Program-made: the position numbers and the translations under genes
From: Gammaproteobacteria bacterium
GTDB lineage: Bacteria > Pseudomonadota > Gammaproteobacteria > Pseudomonadales > Azotimanducaceae
Assembly: GCA_021773555.1 (NCBI GenBank)
Contig: JAJFKA010000146.1
Span: forward strand, 1-38,582
Direction of reading: 5' to 3'
Length of the DNA: 38,582 nucleotides
In this document: in pieces, positions 31,924 through 38,582 of the stretch
Layout of the letters: every line of letters begins with the position of its first letter
How positions within the stretch are numbered: position 1 is the first letter of the stretch
Notes under the pieces: generated by a model
What the model saw: only the letters and a program-made list of their open reading frames with translations
Database searches by the model: none
What the model was told of the DNA's origin: nothing

Positions 31924-32699
31924 TGACTGATCCGATTGTGAAAGTTAGCTTGCTGCAAACTGAACTCATCTGGGAGCATCCGGCTAAGAATCTGGCTCAT
32001 CTGGACTCGGTGATTCCGACGTCGCTGAACACTAACCTGCTGGTTTTACCTGAGATGTTCAGCACCGGTTTTTCGATGGCCTCATCCCGCCTGGCCGAGC
32101 CGATGACCGGGCCGACGGTTACCTGGATGCGAGAAAAGGCCAGAGCTCTGGGATGTGCACTGTGTGGCAGTGTAATCATTGAAGCGTCAGGGCATTTTTA
32201 TAACCGGTTTATCTGGATGTCTGCTGATGGCGATCATCAACACTATGACAAACGACATCTGTTTCGGATGTCCACCGAACACCAGCACTATTCTGCAGGT
32301 TCCACGCGACCCATGATCAATCACCATGGTCTCCAGATCTGCCCGCAGATCTGCTACGACCTTAGATTTCCGGTCTGGAGTCGCAACGACGGCCAGATTG
32401 ATGTACTCATCTATGTTGCTAACTGGCCCGCTGCCCGGCGTGATCACTGGCTTGCGCTGCTGAAAGCACGGGCAATAGAAAACCTGTGTTACGTCATCGG
32501 CGTCAACAGAATCGGGGCAGATGGCAATGATGTCGCGTATTGCGGAGATTCAGTTGCCCATGACTACAACGGCAGTCTGATCGCAGATCTGGGGGCAAAT
32601 GACGGCTGCGTTACAATTGAGTTGTCCAGGAAAGACCTGGATGCCTATCGACAAGGGTTTCCCGCACATCTGGACGCCGATTCATTTTCCCTCGATTAG
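31923..32699 (+). CDS. Omega-amidase (YafV/Nit2-like nitrilase-superfamily hydrolase)
   Basis: A 258-residue C-N hydrolase with the complete Glu-Lys-Cys triad: Glu44 (LVLPEMFSTGF), Lys110 (YDKRHLF) and Cys144 (CPQICYDLRFPVW). The pattern EMFSTGFSM and the size match YafV and mammalian Nit2, which hydrolyse 2-oxoglutaramate or 2-oxosuccinamate to 2-oxoglutarate or oxaloacetate plus ammonia. The ATG at 31923 overlaps the aminotransferase stop (TGATG), so the pair is translationally coupled. Together they make glutamine-driven transamination irreversible. The function is inferred from family and neighbour. Confidence 0.92.
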   Translation: MTDPIVKVSLLQTELIWEHPAKNLAHLDSVIPTSLNTNLLVLPEMFSTGFSMASSRLAEPMTGPTVTWMREKARALGCALCGSVIIEASGHFYNRFIWMSADGDHQHYDKRHLFRMSTEHQHYSAGSTRPMINHHGLQICPQICYDLRFPVWSRNDGQIDVLIYVANWPAARRDHWLALLKARAIENLCYVIGVNRIGADGNDVAYCGDSVAHDYNGSLIADLGANDGCVTIELSRKDLDAYRQGFPAHLDADSFSLD

Positions 32700-32705
32700 T
32701 CAACG

Positions 32706-32770
32706 GCCGGGTCGAACCGGCAAAATGCTCCCGGCACGGGTAAAGTGCCCGGGAAGCACCACAAAGTGCT
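32706..32770. repeat. Three successive hairpins after the omega-amidase gene
   Basis: Within 65 bp lie GCCGG-N6-CCGGC (32706-32721), CCCGGCAC-N7-GTGCCCGGG with one bulged C (32730-32753) and AGCAC-N6-GTGCT (32755-32770). No T-tract follows, so this is not a standard intrinsic terminator. It may stabilise the 3' end of the transcript, act like a REP element, or assist Rho-dependent ending. Confidence 0.5.
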
Positions 32771-32869
32771 GTTGAGCTGTTAGGATTGCGGTCCGAATTC
32801 TGTGGATTACTGAACTCTGAGAAACGAGTTAAACGATAATCTGTTAGCGACTAAGCGCAAGGTAATAAC

Positions 32870-34108
32870 ATGACTAAAGTAAGATTCGGTGCCTTTCTGG
32901 CACCACATCACCCGATTGGCGAGCATCCCATGCTCCAGTTTCAACGTGATCTCGACCTGGTCGAGCAGCTTGACAGGTTGGGATATGACGAGTTCTGGTG
33001 CGGGGAGCACCATTCAACCGGGTGGGAAGTCATCGCCTCTCCTGAGATGTTTCTCGCGGCAGCCGGACAAAGAAGCCACCGTATCATGCTCGGTACCGGC
33101 GTTGTGTCCCTGCCCTATCATCACCCCTTTAATGTCGCCCAGAGAATGGTACAACTGGATCACATGACCGGTGGACGTGCCATGTTCGGTTCGGGTCCAG
33201 GTGCACTACCGTCAGATGCTTTCACTCTGGGCATAGATCCGATGACACAGCGCGACCGGCAGGACGAGGCCATTGGTGTTATCCGCAGACTGCTCCGCGG
33301 AGAAGACCGATTTGATCATGAGTCTGACTGGTTTACGATGCGTGATGCAAAGCTACAATTGCTGCCCTTGCAGGAGGACATGCCCTTCGCCGTTGCCTCA
33401 ATGATCAGCCCTTCGGGCATGACGCTCGCCGGGAAACATCAAACGGGTGTGCTCTCGATCGGTTCCATGTCAACTGCTGGTCTGGCAGCGCTGCCAACTC
33501 AATGGAGCTTCGCTGAAGATTCTGCAGCCAAGCATGGGCAGAGCGTGCATCGCGACAACTGGCGAATCGTGATGTCCTGGCACCTGGCGGAGACTCGCGC
33601 AAAAGCCAGGGAGCAGGCCAAAGATGGACTGCTGCGCTGGCACAACGAATATACTGTCGGAACGCTGATGAGACCCGGTGCCGAAGCGTTTTCAGATGCT
33701 GATACGGCGGTTGATGAGATGGCCTTCGCGGATCAATCAGCGGCAGTAATTGGTACGCCGGATGACCTGATTGAGACAATTCAGGAAATGATCAAGCTGA
33801 CAGGTGGCTTCGGCACAGTGATCGGATTCGTCCACGACTGGGCTAATCCGCGGGATACCATGAATAGCTGGGACCTGGTGGCGCGTTATGTAGTACCGGA
33901 AATCAATGGTTATCTGGACAGCTACCGGGAATCACAACGTCACGTTATTGAAAACCGGGAAGTGTTCGACCGCGCCGGAGAGGCGGTGGTGTCGAAAATC
34001 ATGGAGAATGAGAAAGCCGTTGCGGCAATGGCGCAGGAAGCCAACGCACCCACCGCGATACCCTCCCACAATGCGCCTGATCTGACGGAAGCTGCCAGAA
34101 AAGTCTGA
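32870..34108 (+). CDS. LLM-class flavin-dependent oxidoreductase (luciferase-like monooxygenase)
   Basis: A 412-residue TIM-barrel monooxygenase of the bacterial luciferase family, using reduced FMN or FAD from a separate reductase. Landmarks: GAFLAPHHPIGEHP at the N-terminus, YDEFWCGEHHSTGWE (about residues 43-57), LGTGVVSLPYHHPFNVA and DHMTGGRAMFGSGPGALPSD. This plan is like limonene 1,2-monooxygenase-type members, but substrates vary too widely to name one. AAGG is 7 nt before ATG 32870. The C-terminal 40 residues are charged and look disordered. It stands alone between hairpins upstream and a convergent pyruvate kinase gene. Confidence 0.9.
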   Translation: MTKVRFGAFLAPHHPIGEHPMLQFQRDLDLVEQLDRLGYDEFWCGEHHSTGWEVIASPEMFLAAAGQRSHRIMLGTGVVSLPYHHPFNVAQRMVQLDHMTGGRAMFGSGPGALPSDAFTLGIDPMTQRDRQDEAIGVIRRLLRGEDRFDHESDWFTMRDAKLQLLPLQEDMPFAVASMISPSGMTLAGKHQTGVLSIGSMSTAGLAALPTQWSFAEDSAAKHGQSVHRDNWRIVMSWHLAETRAKAREQAKDGLLRWHNEYTVGTLMRPGAEAFSDADTAVDEMAFADQSAAVIGTPDDLIETIQEMIKLTGGFGTVIGFVHDWANPRDTMNSWDLVARYVVPEINGYLDSYRESQRHVIENREVFDRAGEAVVSKIMENEKAVAAMAQEANAPTAIPSHNAPDLTEAARKV

Positions 34109-34138
34109 ATTAGTCCATTGAGTTGCAGGAACGCCGCG

Positions 34139-35578
34139 TCAAATTGTGATAACAGTCACCGAGGGCAAATTGAGTGACTGTTCATCGCTAAAACCTCGCA
34201 CCAGCAAGACGTGTTGACCTGCGGTGGCCAGTCCAAGTTCCAATGCAACCTGACGAGCGAGTTCATTGGGATTGAGCTTGCCGGCATCGGTGGTCAGTAA
34301 CGGTACCACGCCCCAGTACAGGGCCATTTTGTTGCAGATTTCCTGACTGCTCGAAAGTGCAATGATCGGTGCTGCAGGACGAGCAGAGCTCACTGTCTGG
34401 GCAGAAATACCGGTTTGCGACACAACGATCACCGCGCGTGCATCAAGCTGGAGTGACATTTGCGCGGCGGCGGAGGCGACTATATTCGAAATCATGCTCG
34501 AACTCCGTCGTTGCATTCCCCACGCGCCTCTGGACCACTGATGAGCTTCAGAGTGTTTCGCCACCCGATCCATCATTTGTACGGCTTCGATGGGGAAGCT
34601 GCCAGCGGCTGTTTCGGCTGACAACATCACCGCATCAGCGCCACAGGTTACTGCATGAGACACGTCGGTGACTTCGGCTCGCGTCGGTCGCGAGTGCGAG
34701 ATCATCGATTCAAGCATCTGGGTCGCGACGATGACCGGTTTACCCTGCTCTCTCGCCAGATCGATGAGCTGACTTTGCGCGATGGGGACTTCTTCCGGTG
34801 GCAGTTCTACACCCAGGTCGCCACGAGCAATCATAATCGCGTCGGACGCATCAAGAATCGCTTCGGCATTGGCCAGTGCCTCCGGTTTTTCAATTTTGGA
34901 AATGACGCCGGTCGGCTGTCCACTCGCATCCACCATCGCGCGCAGAGATGCCAGATCGCTCGCCTCCCTGACGAACGACAATGCGATATATTCAACCCCA
35001 AGTGCCAGCGCAAACGCTGCGTCAAGTTTATCTTTCTCTGTCATGCAAGGCGCGGAAACGTCAACGCCAGGCAGGTTGATGCCCTTGTGATCTGTCAGGT
35101 ATCCACCGTGAATGACTCTGCAACGAGCATCCGTCCCATCAGTTGCCAGCACCTGTAATTCGAACAAGCCATCCGCAAGAAGAATCCTGTCACCTTCACT
35201 AACATCGCGCGCCAGAGCTTCATATTGTGATGCGATCAATCCAGCATTACCGATCACAGCTGACGTCGAGATGACAACCTCAGAGCCCGAGACGAGCTGA
35301 ATTCCTCCGCCTTCAAATTTACCGGTTCTTATCTTGGGTCCGCAAAGATCCACCAGAACGCCAACCGAGGAGGACATTTCTGCGCTGAGGGCACGGATGC
35401 GCTCGAATGCCACCTGATGCCCGGCATGATCACCATGGGACATATTAAGTCGAAATACATTCACACCGGCTTCCATCAAAGCGCGCAGTGTATCGGTCTG
35501 CGATGATGCAGGGCCGACTGTTGCAACGATTTTGGTGCGTCGATTAATCAGCAGATCGATGTTGGTGATAATGGCCAC
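34139..35578 (-). CDS. pyk: Pyruvate kinase
   Basis: Catalyses phosphoenolpyruvate plus ADP to pyruvate plus ATP, the last step of glycolysis. Clear motifs: RRTKIVATVGPAS at the N-terminus, FRLNMSHG, ISKIEKPEAL, MIARGDLGVELPPEEVP, and ATQMLESMISHSRPTRAEVTDVSHAV, with the allosteric C-terminal domain present. I choose GTG 35578, giving 479 residues, close to E. coli PykA (480). The frame stays open to a GTG at 35683, but the extra residues are not family-like, and a plausible promoter lies inside that extension. AGGA is about 11 nt before GTG 35578. Transcribed divergently from a methyltransferase gene. Confidence 0.95.
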   Translation of the reverse strand: MAIITNIDLLINRRTKIVATVGPASSQTDTLRALMEAGVNVFRLNMSHGDHAGHQVAFERIRALSAEMSSSVGVLVDLCGPKIRTGKFEGGGIQLVSGSEVVISTSAVIGNAGLIASQYEALARDVSEGDRILLADGLFELQVLATDGTDARCRVIHGGYLTDHKGINLPGVDVSAPCMTEKDKLDAAFALALGVEYIALSFVREASDLASLRAMVDASGQPTGVISKIEKPEALANAEAILDASDAIMIARGDLGVELPPEEVPIAQSQLIDLAREQGKPVIVATQMLESMISHSRPTRAEVTDVSHAVTCGADAVMLSAETAAGSFPIEAVQMMDRVAKHSEAHQWSRGAWGMQRRSSSMISNIVASAAAQMSLQLDARAVIVVSQTGISAQTVSSARPAAPIIALSSSQEICNKMALYWGVVPLLTTDAGKLNPNELARQVALELGLATAGQHVLLVRGFSDEQSLNLPSVTVITI

Positions 35579-35605
35579 GTACTGCTTATATCCTGGCAAA
35601 AGAAC

Positions 35606-35634
35606 AGTGTATGCCGACCCGAGGGTCCCGGCAA
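35606..35634 (-). promoter_or_regulatory. Likely pyruvate kinase promoter
   Basis: On the minus strand TTGCCG (35629-35634) and TACACT (35606-35611) are 17 bp apart, each matching the sigma70 consensus at 4 of 6 positions. A start near 35600 leaves a leader of about 20 nt before GTG 35578, which supports that start over the longer reading. Confidence 0.4.
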
Positions 35635-35694
35635 TCCGTATCCAGAAATGCGTCTGACATGTTAAGGTGAGCTCACTAACCACGGAACATCTTG

Positions 35695-36510
35695 ATGGCA
35701 GAACTCAACATTCCACGGGCGCATTCAGATAGCTGGTACGATAATCTGGCGACCATTCAGCGCGGCTATTATTACCCCTGGATCAGCACAATCGGTGACC
35801 GGAATGGTGAGGATGCGTTTCTGGAACATGTGATGGAACAGCTCCACCCGGACACGGCGGTTCTCGAAGTGGGGTGTGGCCACGGAGAGCTGGCGCTTAA
35901 GCTGGCCCCGCACTGCAAACACATTGTCGCCTATGATCGGGTGCGCAGTTATATAGATCTCGCCAATCAGGCCAAGGCGGAGCAGGAAATCAGTAATGTC
36001 GAATTCGCCTGCTACGATGCCATGGATTCCACGCATGCCGAGTTGGCACTACCGGTGGTAGCCGATTCAATCGATCTGATTATCTGCCGGCGTGGCCCCT
36101 TGCACTGGATCGCAGATGCCCGTCGTGTTTGCCGGAACGGCGCCCTGATCATGGCACTCAATCCAATGGAGGAACCGATTCCGGCCTGGTCCAGCAAACT
36201 GCCTCACAAGCTGCACTATGAGAATTCGGGACGACACACGGGCAGTGGCTCAATACACCAGTCGGTAGAAAACCGTCTGCACCAGGCGGGGCTGACACTG
36301 CATAGTGGATGGAGCTTCGATGTACCTGAAATTTTCTCCAGCCCGCAGGACCTTTACAAAATGATCACCTGGGGCTTACCCCTGGAAGAACTTCCGGCCT
36401 TTGATGACATCGCCTACAAGTTCGACGCCATTTTTAACACATTCGCCGAGCCGGAGGGAATCGTGCTGCGCCACTGTCGTTTTCTCTGGCAGGCACTGAT
36501 CAGAGATTAG
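35695..36510 (+). CDS. Class I SAM-dependent methyltransferase
   Basis: A 271-residue soluble methyltransferase. Motif I, VLEVGCGHGELALKL (about residues 56-70), binds S-adenosylmethionine, and the acidic end of strand 2 is in IVAYDRVRSYI. CRRGPLHWIADARRV replaces the usual motif around strand 4-5. It looks like the small-molecule or rRNA-guanine type (RlmA-like shape), but the Zn-finger of RlmA is absent, so I give no substrate. ATG 35695 has CGGA 8 nt upstream; TTG 35692 is the alternative. Divergent from pyruvate kinase. Confidence 0.85.
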   Translation: MAELNIPRAHSDSWYDNLATIQRGYYYPWISTIGDRNGEDAFLEHVMEQLHPDTAVLEVGCGHGELALKLAPHCKHIVAYDRVRSYIDLANQAKAEQEISNVEFACYDAMDSTHAELALPVVADSIDLIICRRGPLHWIADARRVCRNGALIMALNPMEEPIPAWSSKLPHKLHYENSGRHTGSGSIHQSVENRLHQAGLTLHSGWSFDVPEIFSSPQDLYKMITWGLPLEELPAFDDIAYKFDAIFNTFAEPEGIVLRHCRFLWQALIRD

Positions 36511-36575
36511 CACTTCGGCCACGCCCGATAAGCAAACCTCCAACAAGCATCCATTATTCAGGCGCGGATTGCCCC

Positions 36576-36581
36576 TATAAT
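36576..36581 (+). promoter_or_regulatory. Consensus -10 box before the MraY-like gene
   Basis: A perfect TATAAT sits 28 bp before the GTG start of the MraY-like gene, placing the transcript start near 36588. No good -35 box stands 16-18 bp upstream (the best is an ATTATT/TTATTC region), so activation by a regulator is possible. Confidence 0.4.
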
Positions 36582-36609
36582 CCGTGACACCTTAGACTCT
36601 CAATAACGA

Positions 36610-37668
36610 GTGCAGCCATTGTTGTACGACCTCGGTGATTACCTGGCCACGTTTGCAGGACCGTTCAGACTTTTTACCTCCTATATCTTCCTGGCAGGCC
36701 TGGGGACAGCACTGGGCGCCTTGTCAACCTGGTGGTTGTTACCCAGATGGTGGCATCTGTTGCCCACTGATCGGGGCAGAGAGTACGCGGTGGATGCAGA
36801 GAAGAGCATTGGAAAACCAATCAGTGCGGGTATCCTTTTCATTCCCCTGTTCGTGGTGATTGCGTTACTGGTTGTCCCATTTGACTGGCGCTTTGTATCA
36901 ATACTTGCCTGCGTTACCGTGGCAATGGTCGTCGGGTACATGGATGATCGTGCCCCGGGTGGCTGGAGTGAATATCGCCTCGGCGCCATTGACCTGGTAA
37001 TAGCGTTGCTGGCTTCTGTGGCAATTTGCCAGCTCTCCCCTTATGTAATCTGGTTGCCGCTTTATAAAGATCCCATCACCATCGATCCGCTGCTCTTTAT
37101 CCTCGGCGCAACCCCTTTGATCTGGGTATCGATTAACGCAACTAACTGTACTGATGGCGTTGATGGATTGTCGGCCAGTTTGTCCAGCATGGCGATTCTG
37201 TTTCTCGGTGGAATTCTCTACGGCATCGTCGGGCACGCAGATATCGCTGCTTACCTACTGGTGCCTCACTACGAACAGGGCGCTGACTGGGCCATCATGG
37301 CGTTCGTGCTGGTCGGGTGCCTTACCGGATACCTCTGGCACAACAGCTATCCCAGTGCGGTACTGATGGGAGACGCAGGCTCCAGACCTATCGGCTTAAT
37401 GCTGGGTGTGCTGGTTCTCGCCTCAGGAAATCCTTTTCTGATTCTGGTTGTCGCCTTCGTCGTTCTGGTAAATGGCGCGACTGGTCTGTTTAAGGTCGCC
37501 CTGCTGCGATTCTTCAAGATCGGCATTTTCCGGAGTATCCGATACCCGCTGCACGATCATGTGCGCCACAACATGGGCTGGTCCAACACCCAGGTCCTGG
37601 TCCGATTCATGTTGATGCAGGCCGTTGGAACCCCAATCCTGCTCGTGCTGCTGCTTAAAATCCGCTAG
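36610..37668 (+). CDS. MraY-like polyprenyl-phosphate phospho-sugar transferase (GT4 family)
   Basis: A 352-residue polytopic inner-membrane enzyme (about 10 segments) related to MraY, which attaches phospho-MurNAc-pentapeptide to undecaprenyl phosphate. Catalytic landmarks are kept: Asp112-Asp113 (GYMDDRAPG), Asp182 and Asp185 (NCTDGVDGL), Asp255 (LMGDAGSRPIG), and a His motif altered to H315-D-H317 followed by GWSNTQVLVRF, where MraY has a HHH-like motif before KGWxExxVVxRF. The MraY GxPTMGG motif is changed to GKPISAG. No mur, mra or fts genes are in the window, so this may be a second, specialised transferase rather than the housekeeping enzyme. Start GTG 36610 lacks a clear ribosome-binding site. 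The membrane-protein gene follows directly. Confidence 0.85.
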   Translation: MQPLLYDLGDYLATFAGPFRLFTSYIFLAGLGTALGALSTWWLLPRWWHLLPTDRGREYAVDAEKSIGKPISAGILFIPLFVVIALLVVPFDWRFVSILACVTVAMVVGYMDDRAPGGWSEYRLGAIDLVIALLASVAICQLSPYVIWLPLYKDPITIDPLLFILGATPLIWVSINATNCTDGVDGLSASLSSMAILFLGGILYGIVGHADIAAYLLVPHYEQGADWAIMAFVLVGCLTGYLWHNSYPSAVLMGDAGSRPIGLMLGVLVLASGNPFLILVVAFVVLVNGATGLFKVALLRFFKIGIFRSIRYPLHDHVRHNMGWSNTQVLVRFMLMQAVGTPILLVLLLKIR

Positions 37669-37699
37669 GCTCATCGCAGCGTTGTCGGGTACTGCTGAT

Positions 37700-38332
37700 T
37701 TGATCAGGGTCTTACCTTTACTCAATGGACTGCTGCCCATTCTGGCTGTCCACATTACTTATCTTGCCGCTGCAGGCGAGGGTTATGTGCCCTGGTGTTT
37801 TCCTTACGTTGACAGCTGTACCTCAATCAGCGCCACAGGCAGGGCAGGCACGGGCTTCTATCTTTTCAAGGCCTTTATGATCCCCGCGGCCGTGATCCTC
37901 GCCGCATACTGGTGGTTCACCCGACGCTTACTGATTAGCCTGACCGATAAGCACCAGTGGGCAACGGCCATCTGGGTTATTGGGTGCATCGGGGCGGTTT
38001 TTCTCATCCTCTATGTCCTGGCGCTCGGCGCTGCGGGCAACGAATTTCGGATACAACGCCGCCTTGGCATTATCGTCTACTTTACTTTTACCTATCTGGC
38101 ACAGTTGCTACTGCTGTGGCGACTGCATCGGCTTGGTATCGAGGGTCGAACGGTGATTGTCCTGCAGTCTATCGCTGTTTTTCTGCTCGCGTGTGGTCTG
38201 CTCACGCTGGTGCTCGCAGCGGTCATGCTGGACTATGACGCCGTTGAAGACGCATTCGAATGGGTGCTGGCGCTGTTTATCCAACTCTACTTTCTAGCCA
38301 CCTACCCGTTATGGCGGCAACAACGCTTCTGA
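37700..38332 (+). CDS. Multi-pass membrane protein, Frag1/DRAM/Sfk1-like pattern
   Basis: About 210 residues with six hydrophobic segments. After the first segment comes the conserved-looking loop WCFPYVDSCTSISATGR with two cysteines seven apart, probably on the periplasmic side. This resembles the PYIS-type loop seen in Frag1/DRAM/Sfk1-like membrane proteins, but I am not sure of the family. The start is uncertain: the frame runs back to TTG 37625 inside the MraY-like gene. TTG 37682 and TTG 37700 begin after its stop (37668), and I choose the latter as it starts the first hydrophobic segment. It probably shares a transcript with the MraY-like gene. Function unknown. Confidence 0.7.
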   Translation: MIRVLPLLNGLLPILAVHITYLAAAGEGYVPWCFPYVDSCTSISATGRAGTGFYLFKAFMIPAAVILAAYWWFTRRLLISLTDKHQWATAIWVIGCIGAVFLILYVLALGAAGNEFRIQRRLGIIVYFTFTYLAQLLLLWRLHRLGIEGRTVIVLQSIAVFLLACGLLTLVLAAVMLDYDAVEDAFEWVLALFIQLYFLATYPLWRQQRF

Positions 38333-38356
38333 TCTTGCGTACTCAATATAAAAAAA

Positions 38357-38373
38357 GGGCCCCGAAGGGGCCC
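38357..38373 (-). terminator. Strong intrinsic terminator for the minus-strand gene
   Basis: GGGCCCC (38357-38363), loop of 3, GGGGCCC (38367-38373): a perfect 7-bp all-GC stem. On the minus strand it is followed by seven T residues (the A-run at 38350-38356). On the plus strand no T-run follows, so it serves the leftward gene and stops it before the convergent membrane-protein gene ending at 38332. A further small hairpin GGTAC-N5-GTACC (38382-38396) lies between it and the gene. Confidence 0.85.
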
Positions 38374-38420
38374 ATAAGAGAGGTACTTTTCGTACCGTCA
38401 GGAGAGAAGGTGAGGCAGGC

Positions 38421-38582
38421 CTAGATCGGTTCCACCAGGATCGTCATGGTAGCCGTGTAGTCATTACCTGAACTGACTTTTAACAGGTCTGCCTGGGCGA
38501 AGTTCACTTCAATCGCGCCGTTGTCGGCACCGCCACAGTTGGTGGTATTCGCACCCGCCATACCGGCGCTGGCCACGCTGTA
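38421..38582 (-). CDS. 3' end of a minus-strand gene, probable secreted beta-rich protein
   Basis: The last 53 codons of a gene that continues beyond the window, ending TAG at 38421-38423. The peptide ends DYTATMTILVEPI. It contains TTNCGGADNGAIEVNF, with alternating hydrophobic residues and many Gly, Ala, Thr and Asn, as in secreted beta-sandwich or fimbrial-type surface proteins. The frame is supported by the strong terminator just after it. I cannot name a family from this fragment. Confidence 0.65.
   Translation of the reverse strand, partial: YSVASAGMAGANTTNCGGADNGAIEVNFAQADLLKVSSGNDYTATMTILVEPI

Noticed and set aside
1-38582. CRISPR array, toxin-antitoxin pair, prophage or transposon
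   Set aside because: No regularly spaced repeats, no recognisable toxin, antitoxin, transposase or integrase genes, and no terminal inverted repeats were seen on either strand.

Overview
The window looks like a chromosomal segment of a free-living, aerobic, heterotrophic gammaproteobacterium, possibly a marine type. Pointers are the aerobic HemF, a PykA-length pyruvate kinase, MnmH, several FadE-type acyl-CoA dehydrogenases, a fused bacterial-type indolepyruvate:ferredoxin oxidoreductase and a CPA1 Na+/H+ antiporter. Base composition looks moderate in GC and even throughout (judged by eye, not computed). I see no tRNA, rRNA, insertion sequence, phage gene, integrase or CRISPR array. The species cannot be fixed from this sequence.

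Layout. 1-346: a terminator of an upstream gene, then a leader with two inverted repeats. 347-4507 (+): one tightly packed unit of a secreted penicillin/AHL-type acylase, a 41-codon micro-ORF, the tRNA 2-selenouridine synthase mnmH and a small unknown protein, joined by TGATG, ATGA and GTGA overlaps. 4510-7935 (-): a Na+/H+ antiporter with a C-terminal cyclic-nucleotide-binding domain, followed by a tandem universal stress protein. 8071-15008: a divergent acyl-CoA dehydrogenase and TetR regulator, then a fused 2-oxoacid:ferredoxin oxidoreductase overlapping a leucine dehydrogenase-like gene. I read this as an amino acid to 2-oxoacid to acyl-CoA to enoyl-CoA module.

15043-21446: a mixed block with a small membrane protein, a TPR/O-GlcNAc-transferase-like protein, a phytanoyl-CoA dioxygenase-like protein, a basic secreted protein, an EthD-like protein, a membrane-anchored metallo-beta-lactamase-fold hydrolase and a secreted alpha/beta hydrolase. 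21461-29690: acyl-CoA carboxylase beta subunit (-), a hybrid PAS histidine kinase (+), and a minus-strand run of an HpcH/HpaI-aldolase-like protein (DUF6986 type) and two acyl-CoA dehydrogenases. The second dehydrogenase has its own likely promoter with a palindrome in the spacer.

29830-32699 (+): hemF, a methionine/glutamine-type aminotransferase and an omega-amidase, the last two overlapping. They fit the transaminase plus omega-amidase route that salvages methionine 2-oxoacid using glutamine. 32870-38582: a luciferase-like monooxygenase, pyruvate kinase (-), a SAM methyltransferase, an MraY-like transferase outside any visible cell-wall cluster followed by a multi-pass membrane protein, and the 3' end of an unrecognised minus-strand gene with a clear terminator.

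No single locus here is clearly an undescribed system. The best leads are the micro-ORF fitted exactly between the acylase and mnmH, the mnmH-linked unknown protein, the solitary MraY-like gene with its membrane partner, and several operator-like repeats. Start codons were reconsidered gene by gene and several shorter starts are preferred on ribosome-binding-site evidence.
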